A stretch of 64,000 nucleotides of DNA from Aquimarina spinulae (GTDB lineage: Bacteria > Bacteroidota > Bacteroidia > Flavobacteriales > Flavobacteriaceae). Numbering within the stretch: position 1 is the stretch's first letter; each line of letters begins with the position of its first letter. The position numbers were made by a program, and so were the translations under genes. The notes under the pieces were generated by a model. It searched no databases. It was not told where the DNA came from and worked only from the letters and a program-made list of their open reading frames with translations. Of this stretch, positions 24,877 through 33,857 are shown piece after piece. The DNA is taken from NCBI RefSeq assembly GCF_943373825.1, contig NZ_CALSBP010000002.1:310001-374000 (forward strand). Reading direction: 5' to 3'.

Positions 24877-27800
24877 TTATAACTGTCTGGCATTTTTCCT
24901 TTTTCTCTGATACCAGAGTACACCTATACAAAGTAATATCAACACTCCTAAGCCCATAACCCAATACAACATCGTATTGTCTTTAAAAGGAATTGGAGAC
25001 GAGTCCCCAACCAAATAGAACCCACCCCAATAAAAGGGATCTGTTCGATTAATATGTGCTGTATTGAGGTATTGTAATTTGGCTTGTTGCAATGCTCTGG
25101 CTTTATGCATTCCTGCTTTAAGATTGGTGTAAAAATATTTCATCAATTCGGGAGTAGTTTGATCCGATATTTCCCAACTACTCAACAATAAACTTTTGGT
25201 TCCTGCATACTGAAAAGCATTACCCAGGCTCATAATACCTTCTCCCTGAGCTATTTTTCCCGATCCGGTATTGCAGGCACTAAGCACAGTGAGTTCTGCA
25301 GGGATATTCATAGCAAACAGTTCATGGCTATACAGATAACTATCTTCTATAGTATCTTTCCCTTTGGTGAATAAGAGTTTAGAATTTTCGGGATGCTCGT
25401 TGTCTACATCACCGTGCAATGCCAAATGCAGGATGTTATATTGACCAGCATTTTTCTTAAAATTAGCTTCTATTGCTTGTGACCCGAAATAGTATTGCCC
25501 ATCGATAATATCTGAAATTGCTTTGATCTCTTTACGGGTTCCCGGTAAATCATAATTAGTAGCTCTTAGCGCAGCAAGGCTCATTGTATTTGTATCTATA
25601 ATCTCACCATCAGAAAAAGAAAATGCAAGGCATTCTTGTCGTTTTTTGGATTGAAAATCACTTTTAAAAGGAGCAAACAGTAAATTCGCAGAACTGGCAT
25701 AACTTATAGCATATTCTTTGAGAAGATATGATAGTGCTTTAGGGTCGTATGATAAATCATTTTGAGTGAGCAACAAATCAAAATTAAGATGCCATAACGA
25801 ACCATCAGGAACAATAATAAGTTGATCACCTTTGATTTTATCTTTAACAGGAGCAATTAATTGACTGTACAATGTATAAGAAATCGTCTTAAATACTATC
25901 GTATTTTTAGCAACAACAGCAGCTCTTAGCGCTTCAATATTCTTGTTGAGTTCTAGTGTATGTAGTGTGGTTACTTTTATCTCTTTTTTAGAAATCGTAA
26001 ACGCATAGGTACTGCTATCTGACACAAAAAACTCCAACAATGTAGTATTCTCATTTAATTTTTCCTGGATTTCGGTAACAGATATGATTTCGTTTGGATG
26101 TTTTAACTGGTAATATTTAGGATAGTTTTTTTCTATAATTTGAGTAAGAGAATCTTGTTTTCTATCAAGATCAAATAGTTTGTTTTCATAAGTTGTAATT
26201 TTAGCAGTATCCACAATCTGTTTAGATCGTTCTTGTATCCTCTCTGAAATACAAAGAGAACGTTCTGATTTTAGATGTTGCTCCAGATCGAGGATAGTTT
26301 TTGGCAAACCAGCAAAGCTCTTTGCATTAGAGTCTGCTAATAATTCTTTTAAGGTATTGGCTTTACTTCTTTCAGCATAATAAAAAGCTTGTTGCAGTGA
26401 TTCTTGCTTTTGATCAATTTGATGAAGTAACAATTGTGCTTGTATAGCTGCTGCATATATTTTTTGAGTTTGTTTAGCAAAAGTAAGTTTATCCTGATAG
26501 GTATGTAATGATTCTCGTATACCATACATTAAATTATCTGCTTTTTGATAAGCAACTATACTTTCCTTAAGATCTCCTGAATTATTATCAACAGTATATC
26601 GCTCTTGCAATATCCTGGCTTTACCATAAAAAGTACCCAATAAGACATTTAAATCCATATAATCTCCTGGATTTAAATCTTCTGCATCATTATTTTTCTT
26701 ATCAGGATTGGTGTTAGCTATAATAGCTTTTTCATAATACTGTATCGCTTTTTTATAGTGTTTAGTTTGATGGTATAGCTCTGCGATCTGGTTATAGGAT
26801 TTTGCGGTTCTGGGATGATGATTACCATCGGTACGAAGCCTAATTATTATACTTTTTTGCAAATACTCTAGAGCTTTTTCATACTGCTTTTGCTCTGTAT
26901 AGAGATTTGCAATCTTATCAAGAACATCACTGATATAGTAACGACTTTCTCCAAATAGCCGTTTTTGAACTTTTAACGTTTTTTGATAAAACCGTAATGC
27001 TGTTGTATAGTCTTTCTTTAAAACATAAAGATCTCCCATGTCAAGATAAGTATACGAGGTATCGGAATGATATTCTCCTTGTGTATTGAGTCTTATAGCT
27101 AAGGCCTTTTGATAGTAATCCATAGTTAATCCATATTCTTCTTTAGCTTTATAAACGTTTGCTATATTATTATACGTACGCGCCACAGCACTATGATTTC
27201 GTCCCAATGTACTTAGATAATTTGTAACAGTTTTTTTATAAAACAATAAAGCCTTATCATACTCCTCTTTAAATTGAAAAACAATACCAATATTATTATA
27301 ACTGGTTCCTATAAAAGAATGTCTTTTTGGATACACTTTTAAATCAATATTTAAAACCGCATCAAAATAATACATAGATTGATCATATCTCCCTTTTTTA
27401 AAAAAAATAAGACCTATTTCATTATACACTTTTGATATTTTTGCATGATTTTTTCCGATTTTTTTGATTAGAATTTTTAACGACTTATTGAAATATAGTA
27501 AAGCTATATCATGCCTTCCCTTGTTTCGATATACAACTCCTATACTTGTATAACAAAGTGCAACATTAGGATGATGTTCTCCAAAAACATCTGTCACAAT
27601 AGCTAATGCTTTTTTCTGATTCTCTAAAGCATCATCATATTGATCTAATCGCTCAAGAATATTTCCTATATGATTGTAACAAAAAGCTGCTTCTGGGCTA
27701 TTCTCCCCAAAAATAAGAGTTCTTATTACTAAAGCGCTTTGGTAGCTCTCTAACGCTAAATTGAATTTTCCCAGATGATAATACGTCGTCCCAATATCTA

Positions 27801-28434
27801 TATAACTATCGGCTATTTTTTGGTGTTTTTTACCAAAAGTGTTTATTCTAATCGTTAAGGCTTTTTTGTATTGTTCCATTGCCTTATCATATTGTGCTAA
27901 TACATGATGAATGGTTCCTATATTATGATAACAATCGGCCACACGATGATCTTTATCCCCAAAAGCATCCCTCTGAATAGTCAAAGCTTTTTGGTAATAC
28001 TCCATCGCCTCTTCGTATTGATCTTGTTGCTTAAGAATATGCCCAATATCATTATAGGAATACGCTACCTGAGGATGATCATCACCAAACATCTTTAATC
28101 GTATAGCCATTGCTTTTTTAGCATATACCATCGCCTGATCAAAATTGTAATTGGCCTTGTGAGCTTTTGAAATTTTACCACTACAATCGGCTACTCTTTG
28201 TTGAGTGTTTGATTGCTTATATATTGTTAATGCTTTCTCGAAATATACCAATGCACTATCTTGTTTTCTATCGGTCAACCACTCTTCTCCTTTCGAGTAG
28301 TACCGAGCAGCAATGATGGTATCTTGTGTAGATTGTGCATGAATGGTACCACAGGAAATCAAACAAAGAATAAGAAAAACGATTTTGATAGGAAATAGGA
28401 ATTTAAAAAAGCGCATAAGAATACTCATGTTCAA
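24877..28434 (-). CDS. TPR-CHAT protein (caspase-like peptidase domain), membrane-anchored
   Basis: 1185 aa. N-terminal hydrophobic signal segment (residues about 9-33), then some 12 tandem tetratricopeptide repeats of the kinesin-light-chain type (each with AxxxYxxAL and G-x-x-H-P). A helical linker and a C-terminal CHAT domain follow, with His in LHLALHGDV (near 1005) and Cys in VLSACNTG (near 1053), both members of the catalytic dyad. A single TM helix (WVMGLGVLILLCIGVLWY) and a basic tail close the protein. The topology puts the repeats and protease outside the cytoplasm, anchored in the inner membrane. Such proteins are common in Bacteroidota but few are studied. It lies upstream of signalling module A on the same strand, about 790 nt away, so a functional link is only possible. 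Confidence 0.9.
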   Translation of the reverse strand: MNMSILMRFFKFLFPIKIVFLILCLISCGTIHAQSTQDTIIAARYYSKGEEWLTDRKQDSALVYFEKALTIYKQSNTQQRVADCSGKISKAHKANYNFDQAMVYAKKAMAIRLKMFGDDHPQVAYSYNDIGHILKQQDQYEEAMEYYQKALTIQRDAFGDKDHRVADCYHNIGTIHHVLAQYDKAMEQYKKALTIRINTFGKKHQKIADSYIDIGTTYYHLGKFNLALESYQSALVIRTLIFGENSPEAAFCYNHIGNILERLDQYDDALENQKKALAIVTDVFGEHHPNVALCYTSIGVVYRNKGRHDIALLYFNKSLKILIKKIGKNHAKISKVYNEIGLIFFKKGRYDQSMYYFDAVLNIDLKVYPKRHSFIGTSYNNIGIVFQFKEEYDKALLFYKKTVTNYLSTLGRNHSAVARTYNNIANVYKAKEEYGLTMDYYQKALAIRLNTQGEYHSDTSYTYLDMGDLYVLKKDYTTALRFYQKTLKVQKRLFGESRYYISDVLDKIANLYTEQKQYEKALEYLQKSIIIRLRTDGNHHPRTAKSYNQIAELYHQTKHYKKAIQYYEKAIIANTNPDKKNNDAEDLNPGDYMDLNVLLGTFYGKARILQERYTVDNNSGDLKESIVAYQKADNLMYGIRESLHTYQDKLTFAKQTQKIYAAAIQAQLLLHQIDQKQESLQQAFYYAERSKANTLKELLADSNAKSFAGLPKTILDLEQHLKSERSLCISERIQERSKQIVDTAKITTYENKLFDLDRKQDSLTQIIEKNYPKYYQLKHPNEIISVTEIQEKLNENTTLLEFFVSDSSTYAFTISKKEIKVTTLHTLELNKNIEALRAAVVAKNTIVFKTISYTLYSQLIAPVKDKIKGDQLIIVPDGSLWHLNFDLLLTQNDLSYDPKALSYLLKEYAISYASSANLLFAPFKSDFQSKKRQECLAFSFSDGEIIDTNTMSLAALRATNYDLPGTRKEIKAISDIIDGQYYFGSQAIEANFKKNAGQYNILHLALHGDVDNEHPENSKLLFTKGKDTIEDSYLYSHELFAMNIPAELTVLSACNTGSGKIAQGEGIMSLGNAFQYAGTKSLLLSSWEISDQTTPELMKYFYTNLKAGMHKARALQQAKLQYLNTAHINRTDPFYWGGFYLVGDSSPIPFKDNTMLYWVMGLGVLILLCIGVLWYQRKRKNARQL

Positions 28435-28517
28435 GCAATTACAAAACAGAATTAGATCTAAGAAAATTCACATCAGCTAAAGTGATTTTCGATAGACTCA
28501 ACAGAACTATCAAAAAA

Positions 28518-28582
28518 CCTAATTTCGATACAATTTTTCTCCGTGTCACTATGAAAAATCACTCAATTTGACGGTTTTTTGA
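28518..28582. repeat. Dispersed intergenic repeat, copy 3
   Basis: AACCTAATTTCGATACAATTTT, then AAAAATCACTCAATTTGACGG and a T-run; very close to 20428-20500. Confidence 0.7.
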
Positions 28583-28820
28583 AATTAAACTCTTACATCA
28601 AATTCAGATTACAAAGATCGCAAAAATGTTGCTTATGATAAACATCGGTCCTAACATTAAATCAACGAGTGTTAATACTTATTCTTTGGTAGCTAATAGT
28701 TAAATTGTAGATTATGGTTATTTGTCATCCAAGTCCTTCGGCTTAGCTAGGATAAACTAAAAGATATTCGGGCAGTCACATTGAGCTTGTCGAAATGCAA
28801 TAGGACTTATTACCGCAATT

Positions 28821-28876
28821 GGATCTCGATACATTTTTTCTCCATTACATTTCGAAAAAACACTCGATCAGACAAT
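28821..28876. repeat. Dispersed intergenic repeat, copy 4
   Basis: GGATCTCGATACATTTTTTC, then TTTCGAAAAAACACTCGATC; a diverged copy of the same family. Confidence 0.6.
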
Positions 28877-28960
28877 ATCTTATTAATTAAGCTTACATCA
28901 AATACCTATGTTAAATGAAAAATTATCGGGAGCTTCATACTGACTTTATTTTGTATTACC

Positions 28961-29818
28961 TTAAAACTCAATTAACTTAAAACTGCATTTTTCTTTCATT
29001 CGTTTTTGTGCAATGTGGTTGATTGCAGTTTCGGTTAGTTGTAAAACTCTTGGGTATCCTCCTGTAGTTTGACAATCTCTCATTAATACAATCAAACTTC
29101 CTGATGGAGTTAATTGTATTGTACCGGGTAAAACAGGTGATGTAATAATCGAAGATAATATATTTGGTATCTTCTCTTCTAACTGAATTGCCATTCGGTT
29201 TATGGTATTAGAAATTGTAAAAACAGATTCTAATACTTTAGATTTTTGGGCATCATTTAGCATATCAAATTCAGGTCCTTTATACACTTCTAATTCATTT
29301 GAATTTCCTAAAAACAAAGGCGGAGAAATTGTAGAAAAATGATCCCTATAATCACTACTACTTTGATATGGAATTTTGTCATTTTTATCCAATCGAAACC
29401 GAGGTGTAATTGACTTATAAAAAGATCTACTGCATAACACTTCTTCTGAAAAGAATCCGCCCTTAATTCCTACATATCCATAGATCCCTTTCTTACAAAA
29501 ATTTACTTTAAGAATATCATTTTTTAAGACTCTAATCTCACGATACATTTCTATTTTTTTATCATTCAAAAATGCATCTGTTTCACCGCCCGTTAAAACA
29601 ATAGTTGTCTCTTCATGAAATTTTAAAACAGGAGGTTGGATTGTCCACTCGATACATGCAGAATTTTTAGGATTACCCAATATTAAATTTGCAAATCCAA
29701 ATGACACCTGATCCATTGCTCCACTTTTTGGAACTCCGTATTTTGAAAAACCAAAACGCCCTTCGTCCTGTATTGTTGTAGAAAGTCCCGGCTTAACTAT
29801 TTCGACATCCGCAATCAT
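28961..29818 (-). CDS. pxpC: 5-oxoprolinase subunit C (KipA-like, biotin-dependent-carboxyltransferase family)
   Basis: 285 aa with the family start VKPGLSTTIQDEGRFGFSKYGVPKSGAMD and later GYVGIKGG. Part of the PxpABC complex, which hydrolyses 5-oxoproline (pyroglutamate) to glutamate with ATP in the cytoplasm. The start overlaps the pxpB stop by 4 nt, so the two subunits are translationally coupled. Usual length for PxpC is 280-340 aa. Confidence 0.92.
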   Translation of the reverse strand: MIADVEIVKPGLSTTIQDEGRFGFSKYGVPKSGAMDQVSFGFANLILGNPKNSACIEWTIQPPVLKFHEETTIVLTGGETDAFLNDKKIEMYREIRVLKNDILKVNFCKKGIYGYVGIKGGFFSEEVLCSRSFYKSITPRFRLDKNDKIPYQSSSDYRDHFSTISPPLFLGNSNELEVYKGPEFDMLNDAQKSKVLESVFTISNTINRMAIQLEEKIPNILSSIITSPVLPGTIQLTPSGSLIVLMRDCQTTGGYPRVLQLTETAINHIAQKRMKEKCSFKLIEF

Positions 29819-30540
29819 AAACTAATAGATTCTGGCATATAAGTATTATTTAAAACAGAAGTACTTATATCGTTATACTCATTTTCTTCTATCGATATAA
29901 ACTGAATTTTATCTCCCGATGATATAAAGCAACAATTTTCTGTTTTAGGGTTGAAAAAATCCAGAGGACACATCCCAATTACATGCCATCCTCCAGGACT
30001 GTTTATAGGATATATTCCTGTCTGACTTCCACCAATTGCCACAGCACCTTTTTTGACATGTAAAGAAGGTGTCATTTTTCTAGCATTATGCAATTGATCA
30101 TCAAGACCACCCAAATACAAAAAGCCTGGTAAAAAACCAATAAAATATGCAGTATACAATGGAGTAGTATGCAACCTAATTATTTCTTCTACCGTAAGCG
30201 ATTTACTTTCTGCAAATGCTTTTAAATCCTGAGCAAGAGAAGTAGTGTAGCAAACAGGGATTTTCCACAGTCTACTTTCAGACCTTGTCTCACCAAATCC
30301 TTTAGAATACAATGATTTTAGTGTCAAAACTTCACTATAGAAATCTTCTATAGTAGATATATAATAAATTAATAACGAGTTATATGCAGAAATCACCTCA
30401 ACAATTAGTTTATCATAAGAAGAAAGTATATATTTTTTAAAAGAAAGTAGGTTTTGAAGGATATTTTCGTCAATTTCAGAAGGCCATTCTATTAAAATTG
30501 CTCTTTCAGAATATCTTTTGTATTGTAATTCATATTTCAT
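29815..30540 (-). CDS. pxpB: 5-oxoprolinase subunit B (KipI-like)
   Basis: 241 aa. Motifs characteristic of KipI/PxpB are FIGFLPGFLYLGGLD and VAIGGSQTGIYPINSPGGWHVIG. It forms the ATP-using part of 5-oxoprolinase with PxpC. It sits between pxpA (10-nt gap) and pxpC (4-nt overlap). In Bacillus the relative KipI inhibits a kinase, but the operon here indicates the metabolic role. Confidence 0.93.
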   Translation of the reverse strand: MKYELQYKRYSERAILIEWPSEIDENILQNLLSFKKYILSSYDKLIVEVISAYNSLLIYYISTIEDFYSEVLTLKSLYSKGFGETRSESRLWKIPVCYTTSLAQDLKAFAESKSLTVEEIIRLHTTPLYTAYFIGFLPGFLYLGGLDDQLHNARKMTPSLHVKKGAVAIGGSQTGIYPINSPGGWHVIGMCPLDFFNPKTENCCFISSGDKIQFISIEENEYNDISTSVLNNTYMPESISL

Positions 30541-30550
30541 AAGCTTCCAA

Positions 30551-31276
30551 TTACAGTAAATTTAAAATCGAAAACTCCTTATACAAATACTTCAAAATCT
30601 GAACAGATTTTGGATTGTCTCCATGCACACAAATCGTATCAAAAAAAATCGGGACTTCTACTCTATTTTTAGTTTTCACTTTCCCTTCGGTAACCATTCT
30701 TTTTACATGATCAAAAACTTCTTTTGGTTCTGTAAGCAAAGCTTCTTTTTCTTTTCTTGAAACCAATGTCAAATCATCATTATAATTTCTATCTGCAAAA
30801 GCTTCGTATTTGACCTCAAAATCTTCACGGGAAAGATACGATAATTTAGCATTTTTCAAAGTAACTATAGGTAAACTTCTATCGATATTTTTTACAGCTT
30901 CAATAATTGCTAAAGCCACTACTTCATTTTTTACTGCTTCATTATAAAGTGCTCCATGTGGTTTTACATGGTGTAGTTTCCCTCCTGCTTTTTCGGTTAA
31001 GGATTTTACCAATTGTATTTGTTTGGTTATTGTTTTCACCAAATCATCATATGGCATTTCAACTTTGGTTCTTCCAAAATTTTCGCGATCGGGGTATGAT
31101 GGATGTGCACCAATTTTTACATTATGCTGTATTGCCAACTCGACTGTCTTTTGAATTACTTCTGCATCTCCTGCATGGCTTCCACATGCAATATTACACC
31201 AAGAGATATATTGCATAATTTCGGCATCAAAACCTGCTTCTTCCCCCACATCTGCATTAAGAATAATTTTCTTCAT
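30551..31276 (-). CDS. pxpA: 5-oxoprolinase subunit A (LamB/YcsF family)
   Basis: 241 aa. Begins ILNADVGEEAGFDAEIMQ, then NIACGSHAGDAEVI, IGAHPSYPDRENFGR and KPHGALYN, the conserved blocks of the YcsF family. Supplies the hydrolase part of the PxpABC complex. It lies 26 nt after the Nramp-like transporter and 10 nt before pxpB, within one minus-strand operon. Confidence 0.94.
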   Translation of the reverse strand: MKKIILNADVGEEAGFDAEIMQYISWCNIACGSHAGDAEVIQKTVELAIQHNVKIGAHPSYPDRENFGRTKVEMPYDDLVKTITKQIQLVKSLTEKAGGKLHHVKPHGALYNEAVKNEVVALAIIEAVKNIDRSLPIVTLKNAKLSYLSREDFEVKYEAFADRNYNDDLTLVSRKEKEALLTEPKEVFDHVKRMVTEGKVKTKNRVEVPIFFDTICVHGDNPKSVQILKYLYKEFSILNLL

Positions 31277-31302
31277 ATTCCTACATTTATTAGTGATAAT
31301 TC

Positions 31303-32508
31303 CTACATGCTTTCAATTACTTTCCAAATTCCTCTAAATCCTAAAAAGCAAGTAATGATCAAAATGAAAAATCCAATCAGGTTTTGTTTCCATGAATTGG
31401 TATATTTTCCTAATATTTTTTGTTGGTTCATTACCCATAAAAGGAAGATTGCAATTACAGGCAAAAGGAGTCCATTTGCGATCTGTGCAAATCGAATGAT
31501 TACTATTGATTTTATCCCTAATGAAGAAAACAAAACTCCCAAAAAAAGGATAAACATCCATACTGCTCTAAAGGATTTACTTTTGAGTCCTTTTTGCCAA
31601 CCCATACATCCTTTTACCACATAAGCTGCTGCAAGAGGTGCTGTAATTGCAGAAGTAATTCCAGCTGCAAATAACCCGATAGATAATACATATTTTGCCA
31701 TCGAACCAAAAACCGGTTCTAACCCTTTTGCTAAATCGGCTGCATTATTCACTTCTGCTTCTTGTATAGCTGCTCCTGCAATAATAATTGCCATTGATAC
31801 GAATCCCCCCAATACAATTGCTACAATAGTATCCTTTTTTGCTTCTGGCAGGTCATCGGTAGATTTCCATTTTTCACTAACAATAGAGGCATGTAAAAAG
31901 AGGTTATAAGGTACTACTGTTGTTCCTATCAATCCTACAATGGTAAGCACATTATCACTAGAAAAATTAGGAACAAACCCTTTAAAGATCATAGAAATAT
32001 CTGGTTTGGTAACTATTGCGGTTACTATAAAAGCTACACTCATTAATAAAACCAGTACGATTAAACTTCGTTCTAAAACCTTATAATTACCTATGTACAA
32101 TAATATAAAGGCAATCACACCGATCACAATACTTAAATAATTCTCTGAAATCCCGATTGAAGATTCTAAGATTGTAGACAGCCCGAGTACTCCTCCACTA
32201 ATATTACCAGCTTCGTAAGCTGCATTTCCTATAAAAATTGCTGACAAGATTAATGTAATAAGAGCTCCTCTTACAATCTTGTTATCAAATTGAGATTTTA
32301 GCACTTCGCTTAATCCCTTTTGGGTGACTACACCTAATCTTGCTGCCATTTCCTGTAAAACAACACAAGCTACAATAGATAACACCAATGCCCATAGTAA
32401 TGAAAACCCAAACTGTACTCCTGCTAATGTACATACAGTTACGGTACCTGGACCAATAAAAGCTGCAGTCACCCATGTTCCCGGGCCGATATTAAAAAAT
32501 TTCTTCAT
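31303..32508 (-). CDS. Nramp-family transporter lacking the canonical metal-binding residues
   Basis: 401 aa with about 11 TM helices and the Nramp fold. TM1 reads FIGPGTVT where metal-transporting Nramps have DPGN, and TM6 reads VVPYNLFLHA where they have MPH. Thus the Asp, Asn and Met ligands of the metal site are all changed. The gene is the second of a five-gene operon with pxpABC. The Bacillus homologue ycsG sits beside ycsF in the same way. A substrate other than a divalent metal ion, possibly linked to oxoproline, is my inference from these two facts. It starts at the codon directly after the DUF2891 gene stop. Confidence 0.85.
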   Translation of the reverse strand: MKKFFNIGPGTWVTAAFIGPGTVTVCTLAGVQFGFSLLWALVLSIVACVVLQEMAARLGVVTQKGLSEVLKSQFDNKIVRGALITLILSAIFIGNAAYEAGNISGGVLGLSTILESSIGISENYLSIVIGVIAFILLYIGNYKVLERSLIVLVLLMSVAFIVTAIVTKPDISMIFKGFVPNFSSDNVLTIVGLIGTTVVPYNLFLHASIVSEKWKSTDDLPEAKKDTIVAIVLGGFVSMAIIIAGAAIQEAEVNNAADLAKGLEPVFGSMAKYVLSIGLFAAGITSAITAPLAAAYVVKGCMGWQKGLKSKSFRAVWMFILFLGVLFSSLGIKSIVIIRFAQIANGLLLPVIAIFLLWVMNQQKILGKYTNSWKQNLIGFFILIITCFLGFRGIWKVIESM

Positions 32509-33651
32509 TTATTTTGTATTAACATCTAGTGTATAAATAGCAAACGATCCCAGCCAATGCCCTCCTTCATAACTATCTCCAACCAGATTAGGCAAAGAAT
32601 AGTTTACATGTGTATTTGCTACCGAAAAAAGATGTGCATACTCATTATACTGTTTAGCAAGCCCGTATAACACCCAGGCTCTACTAAAATTAAGTCCATC
32701 TAAATGAACCAATTTACCATCGGTACGATCAGATACCTCTCCCACTTCGATCGTAAAGTTTTTGGCTTTAAGTTGAGGCATAAAATCAGAGATCCAACGA
32801 TCAAATTCTTCTTTATTTAACACTCTTCTCATTACATCAATTTCTTCAAAACAAGGAGATAGAAAATCATAACCACTGGGTTCCCAACCGATGGGGCAAC
32901 CTTGATCATTAGCATAGAACTCTCTTGCTCTGGTTTCTATACTATTTTTTAGTTTTTGATCTCCCAGGGTATTTGCATAATCCAAAGCAAAGGATAATCC
33001 AAATGCAGTATTGGTATGCTCTCCTACTCGAATTGGATATTTAAGTTTTGGAAGGAAATCGATATATCGTTGCACAATAAGTGCGGTTAATGGCTGAAGG
33101 TTTTCTTCTAATTCTCTTGCCAGTGGATCATCCCAGGTATGTAGTTCTTCGGCCAGTTTAAGTAACCAGGCCCAACCGTAGGTTCTCTCGTATGATTTGT
33201 TATGCTTTCCTTCAAAATATTTGATTTCTTCCTCAATATTCTTCTTAGACATATTTTGAAGTAATTTGGTTTTTGCTTCTTCCTTTTTTTCCAGATCGGG
33301 AAATGTTTTCAACAACTTTACCAACGACCAATGCCCATGTACTGAAGAATGCCAATCAAAACAACCATAAAAGGTAGGATGTAATACATGAGGTTCTCCG
33401 ATATTTTCTTTTCCTCCTAACGTTTGCCCCAGTTTATTAGGGTACTCTATCTGCAAGCAAGCTAATGGCAATTCTACCAATGTATTGGCCTGTTTTAATG
33501 TGAGTTGTAAGGGTTCTTCTATTGGATTCTCTTGTAGTGGTTGTTCTTCGGTTTTTACATCCTCGGATGGTTGTTTTGATGTATCATTGTTTGTATTACA
33601 TCCTAAAACAACAAGTAATGAAATCAGAAAAAGTATTCGGTACATAATCAA
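32509..33651 (-). CDS. DUF2891-family lipoprotein
   Basis: 380 aa. Lipoprotein signal MIMYRILFLISLLVVLGC with the lipid-modified Cys at about residue 18, then an acidic linker. The body has HPTFYGCFDWHSSVHGHW and later a CPIGWEPSGYDFLSPC segment, both hallmark DUF2891 sequences. The fold is reported to be helical and similar to (alpha/alpha) barrels of glycosidases, but no activity is known to me. It is the first gene of the operon with the Nramp-like transporter and 5-oxoprolinase. Confidence 0.85.
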   Translation of the reverse strand: MIMYRILFLISLLVVLGCNTNNDTSKQPSEDVKTEEQPLQENPIEEPLQLTLKQANTLVELPLACLQIEYPNKLGQTLGGKENIGEPHVLHPTFYGCFDWHSSVHGHWSLVKLLKTFPDLEKKEEAKTKLLQNMSKKNIEEEIKYFEGKHNKSYERTYGWAWLLKLAEELHTWDDPLARELEENLQPLTALIVQRYIDFLPKLKYPIRVGEHTNTAFGLSFALDYANTLGDQKLKNSIETRAREFYANDQGCPIGWEPSGYDFLSPCFEEIDVMRRVLNKEEFDRWISDFMPQLKAKNFTIEVGEVSDRTDGKLVHLDGLNFSRAWVLYGLAKQYNEYAHLFSVANTHVNYSLPNLVGDSYEGGHWLGSFAIYTLDVNTK

Positions 33652-33802
33652 TATTTATAAGTTTAAAATATCTACTTTCTTAAAAATATCAATTTCCGGA
33701 ATCATGCGTACGCGATTGTTGATAAGAACGGGAAATAGTTTATAAATTCTCTAAACCATTCATCAAAGATCATCAATAAAGTACTTTTTGTCCTTTTGGC
33801 AT

Positions 33803-33839
33803 AAAAAAAGGGATATGATTACATCATATCCCTTTTTTT
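33803..33839. terminator. Strong bidirectional terminator after the M16 peptidase gene
   Basis: A 17-bp stem with a 3-nt loop: GGGATATGAT / ATCATATCCC flanked by seven A on one side and seven T on the other, so it works on both strands. It lies 18 nt after the M16 peptidase stop and insulates the pxp operon downstream. Confidence 0.9.
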
Positions 33840-33857
33840 ATCATTTCTAATTTGGTT

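Larger units (their letters stand above)
28435..28960. other. 526-nt intergenic region with dispersed repeats
   Basis: Between pxpC and the CHAT gene. Contains two repeat copies (28518-28582, 28821-28876) and a GAGCTTGTCGAAATGC element typical of flavobacterial intergenic repeats. No gene seen. Confidence 0.5.

Noticed and set aside
24877..28434. Type III-E CRISPR caspase (Craspase) component
   Set aside because: It has the TPR-CHAT layout, but there is no Cas7-11 gene or CRISPR array; it also has a signal segment and TM helix.
31303..32508. Manganese transporter MntH
   Set aside because: The DPGN and MPH metal-binding motifs are replaced, so a metal role is not supported.
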